6,572 nt of DNA from JARLFX01 sp036404255 (GTDB lineage Bacteria; Acidobacteriota; Terriglobia; Terriglobales; Acidobacteriaceae), in contig DASWOP010000054.1 of the NCBI GenBank assembly GCA_036404255.1, positions 1 through 6,572 of the forward strand. The letters are read 5' to 3'. The position numbers and the translations under genes are program-made. Every line of letters begins with the position of its first letter. Positions within the stretch are counted from its first letter, which is position 1. The notes under the pieces were generated by a model. That model was not told where the DNA came from, made no database searches, and saw nothing but the letters and a program-made list of their open reading frames with translations. Of this stretch, positions 1 through 5,717 are shown piece by piece.

Positions 1-1800
1 TTCATGCACGGCGGCGACCGGAATCTCAATGGCACCGACGCGGTCACCGGTTACATCGTGCACGGCGATGCGCAGGTAGTATTCGCCTTTGTGTTTGGGG
101 TCCTGCGGCACGCTGATAAACTGTGACAGCTGCAGGCCATGTTTGAGAACCTCGGTGTAGGTCGCGGTTTTGAGATCGGCGTTCATGGTGTTGCTGATGG
201 AGTTCAACACGTTGCCGTCGGCGTCGTAGAGCAGAACGATGAATTCGATGATGCCGTGATAGATGCCGTCGGGCGTGGCATGGAAGGCAATGTTGCGGGC
301 ATCGACGCCGTAGTTCACGGCGTAGGCGAAGAAGGGGCCGTGCGTCTTCGGCGAGAGTTCGTTGCCGGTGACCGGCATTGCTTCGGGCGCGGTGGAGACT
401 TTGCCGATGTGGGCTTCAAAGATGATCTGGGTCGGGTCGGGCGCGCCGCGCAGAAGAGCTGTTCCCATGGCGCTAGGTGAGGGGGCGACGGCGGTGTGCG
501 AATTCTTCGGGCGGTCGGGATCGTCCGCGTAGTAGCCGTGGCGGTAGTAGAGCTGGTAGCCGTCCTGCTCGTTCGTGAGCTTTACTTTGATCTTGCGGAA
601 ATCTCCGGTCCACTTGTCGTTTACCGGGGTGTAGGTGATGGTGTAGTAGTGCGAACCGAGGCTGATGGATTTGGCTACGGCTTCCTTCAATCCATTGGTG
701 TTGTAGAAGGCTTTGCCGCCGGTGGCGTCTGCCATGTCATCCATGGTCATGTGCTCTTCGGCGGTCTGCTGGTCCCATTTGCCAAGATCGTTGAGCATGG
801 CGGCAGGGTTGCGGCCGTACTGGCGGCCGCTGTTGGCGGCGGAGAACATGGGCGGGGTCATGAGGCCGCGCGCATCCACGGGGAAGACGGCGACCTGGCT
901 CTGCGTCATCAGGTTGGTCGTCTGGCGGAACTCGTCTTCCATGGACGCCATGACGGCGAAGGGATTGTCGAGGTCGCCGTCGGGCATGATGTTGATGGGG
1001 AAGGAGCCGGAGAACCAGATGAGATTCTTGCGGCCGGGGATGCCGACAAGGTAACGCGCGAGGTCATTCATGGCGTCCAGCGTGTAGCGCGTGCGCAACT
1101 GCTGCTGGAAGCTCTGGGTTTCGGCCTGGAACTGGGCAACGTTGGAGCTGACTTCGCCGATATCTGGATTATTGCCGAAGGAGGACATCTCGTTGCCGGG
1201 ATAGTCGCCGTTCATGGGGTCGTCCATCAGGACGGAGGAGGTGGGTGTGCCCTTTTTGCCGGAGAGGACGGAGCGGAGGGTTTCGGGATCGGAGGTGAAG
1301 CCCTGCAGGATGCGCAGGTGGGTGGTGAGGCCGAAGACCGCAACGCGCGTGCCGGCGGGCATGCTCTTGAGGTACTGCAGCATCTGATAGCGGACGTAGA
1401 CCTGATCCTTCATGGGCGTGTTGAGGGCGTCGAGAAGGAGGATGTTGACGGGGCCGTTGGTGGCTGGGATGGGCGTGTAGTTGGTAAAGGTGTTGGGCGG
1501 CAGCTTGGGCAGGGCTGGCTGCGAGAGCGGCTGGGGCGCAGGCGAATGCTCGTCAAAGTTGCGGATGGTCTGGGGCTGATTTTTTTCGAGGATGATGAAG
1601 TCAGAGGGCTTCAGGCCGGAGATGGGATTCAGCTTCTTATCGACGACCACAACATCGAGCACGACGAGATGCGTCTGGCGGCGGATGGTGAGGGACGGCT
1701 CTTCCGACAAGGGCGCAGCAGCGGTCTGTGCGGCCAGCGGAAGGTGCAGCGAAAGGACCAGAAGGGGAAGTGCAACGGCGATGAGGCGGACAGGACGCAT
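1..1800 (-). CDS. Secreted VWFA-domain protein, acidobacterial VWFA-related family (C-terminus cut off by window edge)
   Basis: An open frame of 600 codons with no stop runs off the left edge, so the C-terminus is missing. The ATG at 1800 has a GGAG ribosome site 5 nt upstream. Residues 1-24 form a signal peptide: basic MRPVR, a hydrophobic stretch, then PLAA before Q25, so the protein should be exported. Residues 40-85 carry the family's N-terminal beta motif (LVVLDVVVVDKKLNPISGL followed by DF). The VWA domain spans about 117-390: strand VNILLLDALNT, RKNLIWFSGSFP at 257-268, and VAVFPVDARGL at 303-313. It closes with YYTITYTP (385-392), FRKIKVKL and YRHGYYA, all typical of the 'VWFA-related Acidobacterial domain' family. 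A beta-rich region follows (about 455-600). The MIDAS-like site is D124-A-L-N-T128 rather than DxSxS. The role in the cell is unknown; adhesion or protein binding in the envelope is inferred from the fold. The 80 nt upstream separates it from mtnA, so co-transcription is possible but unproven. Confidence 0.9.
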   Translation of the reverse strand, partial: MRPVRLIAVALPLLVLSLHLPLAAQTAAAPLSEEPSLTIRRQTHLVVLDVVVVDKKLNPISGLKPSDFIILEKNQPQTIRNFDEHSPAPQPLSQPALPKLPPNTFTNYTPIPATNGPVNILLLDALNTPMKDQVYVRYQMLQYLKSMPAGTRVAVFGLTTHLRILQGFTSDPETLRSVLSGKKGTPTSSVLMDDPMNGDYPGNEMSSFGNNPDIGEVSSNVAQFQAETQSFQQQLRTRYTLDAMNDLARYLVGIPGRKNLIWFSGSFPINIMPDGDLDNPFAVMASMEDEFRQTTNLMTQSQVAVFPVDARGLMTPPMFSAANSGRQYGRNPAAMLNDLGKWDQQTAEEHMTMDDMADATGGKAFYNTNGLKEAVAKSISLGSHYYTITYTPVNDKWTGDFRKIKVKLTNEQDGYQLYYRHGYYADDPDRPKNSHTAVAPSPSAMGTALLRGAPDPTQIIFEAHIGKVSTAPEAMPVTGNELSPKTHGPFFAYAVNYGVDARNIAFHATPDGIYHGIIEFIVLLYDADGNVLNSISNTMNADLKTATYTEVLKHGLQLSQFISVPQDPKHKGEYYLRIAVHDVTGDRVGAIEIPVAAVHE

Positions 1801-1805
1801 GAGTG

Positions 1806-1809
1806 CTCC
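1806..1809 (-). promoter_or_regulatory. Ribosome binding site of the VWFA gene
   Basis: GGAG on the minus strand lies 5 nt before the ATG at 1800. It supports that start, which also gives a complete signal peptide. Confidence 0.6.
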
Positions 1810-1880
1810 AGTGACGGCGTATCTGCTTGAACCCCAATGGAGGACCAGAGTCGCGTCCGCCTCATATTACATCTTCGCCG

Positions 1881-2930
1881 TTATAACTTCGCGAGCATTG
1901 CCTTCATGGATTCATCATAGGGCGCGGTGAGGACGCCGCGCTCGGTGATGATTCCGGTGACGTATTTGGCCGGGGTGACGTCAAAGGCGGGGTTCTGGAT
2001 GCCGACTCCGGTGGGCGTCATCTGCTTGCCGTTGGAGTGGGTGACTTCGAGCGGGCTGCGCTGCTCGATGGGGATACCGTCTCCAGTCGCGGTGGCGCGG
2101 TCGATGGTGGACCAGGGGGCGGCGACGTAGAACGGGATGCCATGCTCTTTGGCGAGGACGGCGACGGTGTAGGTGCCGATCTTGTTGGCGACGTCGCCGT
2201 TGGCGGCGATGCGGTCTGCACCGACGACTACGGCCTGGATCTTGCCCTGGCGCATGAGGGTGCCAGCCATGTTGTCGCAGAGGACGGTGGTGGGGATGTT
2301 GTCGTGCATGAGCTCCCACGCGGTGAGACGAGCGCCCTGGAGGAAGGGACGGGTCTCGTCGGCGTAGACATCGATCTTGTGGCCGGCTTCGACGGCGGCG
2401 CGGATGACGCCGAGGGCGGTGCCGTAGCCGCAGGTGGCGAGGGCACCAGCGTTGCAATGGGTGAGGACGGTGCCGGTCTGGGGCATCAGCGGGGCGCCGA
2501 ACTTGCCCATGGCTTTGCAGGCGGCGATGTCTTCGTCGTACATCTTCAGGGACTCTGCGATGAGTGCCTGCTGGATGACGGGGATGGTGATGCCGTCGGT
2601 CTGCGAGAGGCCTTCGTAGACGCGGCGCATGCGCTCGATCGCCCAGAAAAGATTGACTGCGGTGGGACGCGTGGCGGCGAGAGTGTCGCAGATGGTCTTG
2701 ACTTCGGCGGTGAGAGCCGGGAGAGTGGTGGCTTTGGTGTTCTTCACGCCGAGGGCAACGCCCATGGCGGCGGAGACTCCGATGGCGGGCGCACCGCGGA
2801 CGACCATGGTCACAATAACGTCTGCAACCTGCTGATAGGTGGTGGCGAGAACGTAGGTCTCTTCTAAGGGAAGCTTTGTCTGATCGAGAAAGCGGACCCC
2901 GGCTTCGGTCCATTCAAGGGTAGGAATCAT
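1881..2930 (-). CDS. mtnA: S-methyl-5-thioribose-1-phosphate isomerase
   Basis: MtnA converts 5-methylthioribose 1-phosphate to 5-methylthioribulose 1-phosphate in the cytoplasmic methionine salvage pathway. The 349-aa product has the family's usual length and belongs to the eIF2B-alpha/beta/delta-like isomerases. Visible motifs are RGAPAIG (45-51), LTHCNAGALAT (156-166) with the expected catalytic C159, YADETRPFLQGARLTAWEL (189-207), and VVVGADRIAANGD (234-246) with the expected catalytic D239, followed by N249-K250. The C-terminus has NPAFDVTP (313-320) before the closing GIITERGV segment. The ATG at 2930 starts MIPTLEW, a typical MtnA N-terminus; the ribosome site is weak (GGA about 6 nt upstream). 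No other mtn genes are in the window. Upstream lies the divergent DUF4160/DUF2442 pair, and downstream (80 nt) the VWFA gene. The closest alternatives, ribose-1,5-bisphosphate isomerase or eIF2B-like proteins, are less likely because the Cys/Asp pair and DETRP motif fit MtnA throughout. Confidence 0.96.
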   Translation of the reverse strand: MIPTLEWTEAGVRFLDQTKLPLEETYVLATTYQQVADVIVTMVVRGAPAIGVSAAMGVALGVKNTKATTLPALTAEVKTICDTLAATRPTAVNLFWAIERMRRVYEGLSQTDGITIPVIQQALIAESLKMYDEDIAACKAMGKFGAPLMPQTGTVLTHCNAGALATCGYGTALGVIRAAVEAGHKIDVYADETRPFLQGARLTAWELMHDNIPTTVLCDNMAGTLMRQGKIQAVVVGADRIAANGDVANKIGTYTVAVLAKEHGIPFYVAAPWSTIDRATATGDGIPIEQRSPLEVTHSNGKQMTPTGVGIQNPAFDVTPAKYVTGIITERGVLTAPYDESMKAMLAKL

Positions 2931-2941
2931 GTCTAATCCAG

Positions 2942-2969
2942 TTTATAGGAGTTGAGATTGAAAACCCAA
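2942..2969 (-). promoter_or_regulatory. Possible mtnA promoter overlapping the palindrome
   Basis: On the minus strand, TATAAA (2942-2947) could be a -10 box, with TTGGGT (2964-2969) as a weak -35 at 16-nt spacing. Transcription would start about 5 nt before the mtnA ATG. The -35 lies inside the palindrome at 2964-2980, so a protein bound there could affect mtnA too. This is inference from short matches only. Confidence 0.25.
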
Positions 2970-2985
2970 GCAGCTTGGGTATATG
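2958..2985 (+). promoter_or_regulatory. Possible promoter of the DUF4160/DUF2442 operon
   Basis: TTGAAA (2958-2963) resembles a -35 box. It is followed after 16 nt by TATATG (2980-2985), or after 18 nt by TATGGT (2982-2987), as -10 candidates. Either would start transcription within a few bases of the ATG at 2994, giving a leaderless or nearly leaderless message. That agrees with the lack of a good ribosome site before this ATG. The spacer is occupied by the palindrome at 2964-2980. Confidence 0.35.
2964..2980. promoter_or_regulatory. 17-bp perfect palindrome, likely operator
   Basis: ACCCAAGC-A-GCTTGGGT has 8-bp arms around a single central base. It lies in the 63-nt gap between divergent mtnA and the DUF4160 gene, 13 nt before the latter's ATG. 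It fits between the proposed -35 and -10 boxes. A single-base centre cannot fold tightly as an RNA hairpin, so a binding site for a dimeric repressor is more likely than a terminator. Auto-regulation by the downstream pair is inferred, not shown. Confidence 0.55.
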
Positions 2986-2993
2986 GTTGAGCG

Positions 2994-3245
2994 ATGGGTT
3001 CGATCCGGCGAAATGGTGTGCGGTTTTTTGCATACCCGAGTGATCATCTTCCGCGGCACGTTCACGCGTTTGTGGGTGATATTCAGGTGATTGTAGAACT
3101 GCTGGAGAGTGATGTAAGGCTTGCAGCCCGGCCGGATTGTCTGGAGCCAAACAATGGAAAGCGAAGCGACGTACGGAAGGCATTGAAAGTGGCCGCCCAA
3201 TATTTTGAAGAGTTGATTGATCTATGGGAGGGACGAAATGGTTAA
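2994..3245 (+). CDS. DUF4160-like small protein (first gene of a two-gene cassette)
   Basis: This 83-aa protein matches the DUF4160 pattern: a short beta-strand start (MGSIRRNGVRFFAYPSDH) followed by PRHVHAF, the family's signature P-x-HVH segment at residues 20-25. Then come a strand (IQVIVELLE) and a C-terminal helix (RKALKVAAQYFEELIDLWE). The ATG at 2994 gives the standard N-terminus; the ATG at 2983 is out of frame. No good ribosome site precedes it, which fits a leaderless message. The last 8 nt overlap the next gene, so the two are translationally coupled. DUF4160 genes commonly sit beside DUF2442 genes, and such pairs have a toxin-antitoxin-like layout, but I know of no established activity and assign none. 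Sampled G+C is near 51%, well below its neighbours. Confidence 0.82.
   Translation: MGSIRRNGVRFFAYPSDHLPRHVHAFVGDIQVIVELLESDVRLAARPDCLEPNNGKRSDVRKALKVAAQYFEELIDLWEGRNG
3227..3231 (+). promoter_or_regulatory. Ribosome binding site deciding the DUF2442 start
   Basis: GGAGG lies 6 nt before the ATG at 3238. It selects that start over the in-frame TTG at 3217, which would place the ribosome site inside the coding sequence. Confidence 0.8.
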
Positions 3246-3663
3246 GCATAGGGTGTTGACGACGGACGAGCAGATCGATGCGGCACTGGAACGGGCGAAG
3301 CATGCAGAGCCCCAGCCGAGAGCTAAGTCTGCCACGTATAGCCGTGGACTTGATCTATTGATTCTTGAACTTGTGGGCGGACGGCGTATGGTATTTCCCC
3401 GGGAAGATCTACAGGGATTGCAGGACGCGACGCCGAAACAATTGGCTAAGGTCGAATTGGTTGGCGGGGGGATTGGCCTGCATTGGGAGGAACTGGATGC
3501 GGACCTTTATGTCCCTGCCCTGGTAAAGGGCGTCTATGGATCGCAAAGATGGATGGCAGAGATTGGCAGCCGAGGCGGAAAGGTGAGCTCGGGGCCAAAG
3601 CGAACTGCAGCACGCAAGAATGGAGCGAAGGGCGGTCGGCCCAGAAAGCAGATTGCCGCTTAG
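3238..3663 (+). CDS. DUF2442-like protein with basic C-terminal tail
   Basis: Using the ATG at 3238 (strong GGAGG 6 nt upstream), the product is 141 aa. Residues about 35-100 match DUF2442: YSRGLDLLILELVGGRRMVFPREDL, then LQDATPKQLAKVELVGGG and IGLHWEELDADLYVPALV, the family's G-G-x-G-hydrophobic-HW-x-x-LD-x-D core. The tail (about 116-141) is basic and Gly-rich, ending GGRPRKQIAA. Such tails occur in proteins of this pair and may contact DNA. The start overlaps the DUF4160 gene by 8 nt, indicating coupled synthesis. If the cassette is a toxin-antitoxin system, this is the more likely antitoxin or DNA-binding partner, by position and basic tail only. The stop overlaps the pyrE stop on the other strand. 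G+C sampled at 52-58% is lower than pyrE (about 73%). Confidence 0.82.
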   Translation: MVKHRVLTTDEQIDAALERAKHAEPQPRAKSATYSRGLDLLILELVGGRRMVFPREDLQGLQDATPKQLAKVELVGGGIGLHWEELDADLYVPALVKGVYGSQRWMAEIGSRGGKVSSGPKRTAARKNGAKGGRPRKQIAA

Positions 3664-4259
3664 CGAATGAGCGCGATGTGTGCTGCGCGGACGTCGGCGG
3701 CGGTGAAGAGGGAGATGAAGGGGGCGGAGCCGGCGGCTTTTTCGATGGCGGCGCGGCCACCCTGTTCGCGGTCGACAAGGCAGAGGACGCCGACGACGAT
3801 CATCTCGGCTTCGTTCGCGGCTTCGATGGCGGTGACGGTGCTGCCGCCGGTGGTGCAGACATCATCCACGATGATGACCTGGGCACCGGGCTTCAGGAAG
3901 CCTTCGATCTTGCGTCCGGTGCCGTGGGTCTTCTCGGCTTTGCGGACGAGGAAGCCGTTGACCAGCGGCGTGCCGGGGTGGTCAATGGCATACCATGCGG
4001 AGGCGCTGGCGGTGTTGGAGACGAGCGGGTCGGCACCCATGGTAAGGCCACCGACGGCTTCTGCGTCGGGGATTTGGCGGCGGATGACGTCGTACAGGGC
4101 GAGACCGGCTAGGCGACCGCCTCCAGCGTGCAGCGTGGTGGTGCGGCAGTCGATGTAGTAATCGCTTTTGGCGCCGGAGGCCAGGGTGAAATCACCGAGC
4201 TTGAAGGAGAGTTGCGCGAGGAGTTGGAGGAGGGCGGCGCGGGTGCTGTCGAAGGACAC
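3660..4259 (-). CDS. pyrE: Orotate phosphoribosyltransferase
   Basis: PyrE makes orotidine 5'-monophosphate from orotate and PRPP, the fifth step of de novo UMP synthesis, in the cytoplasm as a dimer. The 199-aa length is normal. Visible motifs are FTLASGAKSDYYID (24-37), VGGLTMGADPL (69-79), the flexible catalytic loop VRKAEKTHGTGRKIEG (105-120), and the PRPP-binding motif VIIVDDVCTTGGST (128-141) with acidic D132-D133. The start is a GTG at 4259 with AAGGAG 8 nt upstream. The GTG shares its first base with the stop of the upstream coiled-coil gene (TAGTG), so translation is probably coupled. The gene is therefore last in a run with two small proteins, one a predicted RHH DNA-binding protein. 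No other pyr genes are present. Its stop overlaps that of the convergent DUF2442 gene, leaving no room for a terminator in between. Confidence 0.97.
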   Translation of the reverse strand: MSFDSTRAALLQLLAQLSFKLGDFTLASGAKSDYYIDCRTTTLHAGGGRLAGLALYDVIRRQIPDAEAVGGLTMGADPLVSNTASASAWYAIDHPGTPLVNGFLVRKAEKTHGTGRKIEGFLKPGAQVIIVDDVCTTGGSTVTAIEAANEAEMIVVGVLCLVDREQGGRAAIEKAAGSAPFISLFTAADVRAAHIALIR

Positions 4260-4453
4260 TAATCCTGCTCCTTATGCGGCGGTAACCGCTTGTACTGCGA
4301 GAATTCTACCAATGTTTCGATGCGGATCAGCCGACGGTCGACATCGACCACGGTACCGGAGAGTTTATCGATTTTTTCTTCGAGGCTCTTCACCCGGTCG
4401 GCGAGAAAGACTACCTCTTTCAAGGCTAAGAGAAATTTTTCTGTCGTGCTCAT
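4259..4453 (-). CDS. Small coiled-coil protein between an RHH regulator gene and pyrE
   Basis: This 64-aa acidic/basic helical protein has an unbroken 3-4 hydrophobic repeat: F7, A10, V14, L17, V21, L24, I28, L31, V35, V38, L42, I45 and V49. That is about six heptads and predicts one long coiled coil. A short polar tail (SQYKRLPPHKEQD) follows. I do not recognise a named family. There is no signal peptide or membrane segment. Its ATG overlaps the RHH stop as ATGA, with no clear ribosome site, so translation should depend on the upstream gene. Its stop overlaps the pyrE start as TAGTG. Sampled G+C is about 50%, low beside pyrE and the RHH gene. A likely role is partner of the RHH protein, whose C-terminus carries a similar heptad run. 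The overlaps on both sides argue that the gene is real. Confidence 0.75.
   Translation of the reverse strand: MSTTEKFLLALKEVVFLADRVKSLEEKIDKLSGTVVDVDRRLIRIETLVEFSQYKRLPPHKEQD
4268..4273 (-). promoter_or_regulatory. Ribosome binding site of pyrE
   Basis: AAGGAG on the minus strand lies 8 nt before the GTG at 4259, inside the end of the coiled-coil gene. It supports the GTG start and allows some independent initiation on pyrE. Confidence 0.7.
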
Positions 4454-4803
4454 GCGCGCTTCTTCTTTCGGCTTTCAACTGTGCGGTTGCGGGCAAGTTC
4501 GCGCTGTAGTTGGTCGAGCCGCTTCTCGCTCCGCTCCGCAGAGCGGGAGGCGTCGTGCAGCGTGGCAATGATGCGGTCCATTGTTGCTTCAATCAGACTT
4601 TCTTCGCCGGGGTGGGTTGCCGGCTGGTAGGAGTGAAGCGAGCGCCGGAGAATTTCGGCGGCGGAGACGCCTTCGCTCTCGCGCAGCATATCCAGCCGCT
4701 TGCGATCATGGTCGCGGAGGAGGATGACGGTACGATGCAGCGCGTTACCGGCGGGCTTTTTTGCCGGAGCGGGCGAGGATCGGCGTGCAGTCTGCGGTTT
4801 CAT
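4450..4803 (-). CDS. Ribbon-helix-helix DNA-binding protein with C-terminal coiled coil
   Basis: With the ATG at 4803 the product is 117 aa. Residues 1-20 are a basic, Ala/Pro-rich arm. Residues 23-59 fit an RHH fold: beta strand RTVILL (24-29), helix A DHDRKRLDMLRES, turn EGVS, helix B AAEILRRSLHSY. The C-terminal helix has a regular heptad run (I71, M75, I78, L82, A85, A89, S92, L96, L99, L103) and ends in a basic tail (SRKKKRA). RHH proteins bind DNA as dimers, often to tandem sites; two 9-bp repeats lie 18 nt upstream of this ATG. An in-frame GTG at 4827 would add eight residues (MHLCYTCT) but would put a repeat inside the gene, so the ATG is preferred. The ATGA overlap with the coiled-coil gene suggests a coupled pair. 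The function may be operon auto-repression; a toxin-antitoxin or pyrE-regulator role is also possible. Confidence 0.78.
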   Translation of the reverse strand: MKPQTARRSSPAPAKKPAGNALHRTVILLRDHDRKRLDMLRESEGVSAAEILRRSLHSYQPATHPGEESLIEATMDRIIATLHDASRSAERSEKRLDQLQRELARNRTVESRKKKRA

Positions 4804-4809
4804 AGTGCA

Positions 4810-4815
4810 AGTGTA
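4810..4815 (-). promoter_or_regulatory. Possible -10 box for the RHH/coiled-coil/pyrE operon
   Basis: TACACT on the minus strand lies 6 nt before the ATG at 4803, so transcription would begin at or beside the start codon. That would explain the absence of a ribosome site. No good -35 box is visible; the expected position falls in the tandem repeats. This is a short match and inference. Confidence 0.35.
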
Positions 4816-4820
4816 GCAAA

Positions 4821-4840
4821 GATGCACATGTGATGCACAT
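4821..4840. repeat. Two tandem 9-bp repeats, likely RHH operator
   Basis: GATGCACAT occurs twice, at 4821-4829 and 4832-4840, with a 2-nt spacer. The 11-bp period puts both copies on the same face of the helix. The junction also forms the palindrome CACATGTG (4825-4832). The repeats fill most of the gap between the CPBP protease stop and the RHH start, just upstream of the proposed -10. Phased tandem sites are a known form of RHH operators, so auto-regulation by the adjacent RHH protein is the natural inference. Confidence 0.6.
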
Positions 4841-4841
4841 A

Positions 4842-5717
4842 TTACCGACCCAGCTTATCCAAGTGGGTGTAGCCGCGGGTGGAGATGAAGGTCATGGCGA
4901 AGAGGAAGCCGTTGTAGCTGGCGTGGACCAGTGTGGATGCGGCTACGGAGCGCAGGCGGATGCGCACGGTGGAGAGGGCGAGGCTGACGCAGAAGAGGAC
5001 GGCCAGGGGGCCGACGGTGTAGTTGAGTTGCTTGCCGTGCATCAGGGCGAAGCCGAAGCTGGAGACTACGGCGCCGACGACGAGGGCGGCGGGGGAGACA
5101 TCGTTGCTGGAGTACCAGAGGGTGCGGCCCTCCGGGGTGCGGGGGGTGGCGAACCATTCGTAGGCAATGGCGACGGCGGGGAGGAGGAATCCGCGGAAGC
5201 AGATCTCTTCAAACGCAGGGGCGAGCAGGGTTCCGAGGATGGAGACGAGCCAGAGATCGAGGCGGCTGGTGAAGAATTTGTCCACGGGAAGATCTTTGGG
5301 GATGGTCTGGAAGGCTTCGCTGACCGCGCTGAGGATGGCGATGCCGGCTCCGGCGGGGATGAGCCAGCGGGCGTTGCGGGTGGCGGCGTTGAGGTTCCAC
5401 GAGATGCCGCTGGCGAAGCTGCGATGCCAGACCGCGGGGAAGACGATGGTGGCGATGCCGAGGATCAGCGTGTAGGCCACGAAGCTGGAGATCACGGTAA
5501 GGCGGGGAATGCGCGTGATCTGGGCCATCGAAAGGGCGTGCAGGGAGGGCAGAAGGCGGGCGATGCCGACTACGGCGAACTGCGAGGCAAAGACCGTGCC
5601 GAGCGCGAAGAGCAGGAAGAAGATGGCGTGGCCTATGTGCGGCATGCGCGGGGGGACGATCATCTCTACAGGGTCGGGGGGAGCGACGGGGCCGGGCTGG
5701 ATTTCGAGGTCGGTCAT
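4842..5717 (-). CDS. CPBP-family intramembrane glutamic endopeptidase (CAAX protease/Abi type)
   Basis: This 291-aa polytopic membrane protein carries the three CPBP motifs: EEICFRG (170-176, catalytic E170/E171 and R175), FALMH (223-227, H227), and HASYN (265-269, H265/N269). Hydrophobic segments lie at about 29-53, 74-95, 118-135, 155-168, 177-187, 208-226, 234-250 and 261-279. The N-terminal 28 residues are Pro-rich and probably cytoplasmic. The family includes eukaryotic Rce1 CAAX proteases and bacterial proteins linked to bacteriocin self-immunity or membrane-protein processing. The substrate here is unknown. All expected catalytic residues are present, so it should be active. The ATG at 5717 overlaps the uvrA stop as ATGA, with no separate ribosome site, so expression likely depends on uvrA translation. 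The gene ends just before the tandem repeats of the RHH operon. Confidence 0.9.
   Translation of the reverse strand: MTDLEIQPGPVAPPDPVEMIVPPRMPHIGHAIFFLLFALGTVFASQFAVVGIARLLPSLHALSMAQITRIPRLTVISSFVAYTLILGIATIVFPAVWHRSFASGISWNLNAATRNARWLIPAGAGIAILSAVSEAFQTIPKDLPVDKFFTSRLDLWLVSILGTLLAPAFEEICFRGFLLPAVAIAYEWFATPRTPEGRTLWYSSNDVSPAALVVGAVVSSFGFALMHGKQLNYTVGPLAVLFCVSLALSTVRIRLRSVAASTLVHASYNGFLFAMTFISTRGYTHLDKLGR

Noticed and set aside
811..830. Inverted repeat GCGGCCG/CGGCCGC with 6-nt loop
   Set aside because: It lies inside the VWFA coding sequence and arises from GC-rich codons for Gly-Arg repeated nearby; no T-tract follows.
496..1830. Long plus-strand open frame (444 codons)
   Set aside because: It is antisense to the VWFA gene, and its product is low-complexity Gly/Val/Asp with no family features. 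High-GC codon bias on the true strand leaves open frames opposite it.
1801..1880. Possible promoter or terminator in the gap between mtnA and the VWFA gene
   Set aside because: TAATAT on the minus strand (1864-1869) could be a -10 box, but no matching -35 or terminator hairpin is visible.
2037..2867. Plus-strand open frame of 276 codons opposite mtnA
   Set aside because: Its product is Gly/Asp-rich low-complexity sequence, while mtnA on the minus strand has all family motifs.
2914..3303. Minus-strand open frame of 129 codons over the DUF4160 gene and the divergent gap
   Set aside because: It covers the palindrome and overlaps the mtnA start. The product matches nothing I know, whereas the plus-strand frames match DUF4160 and DUF2442.
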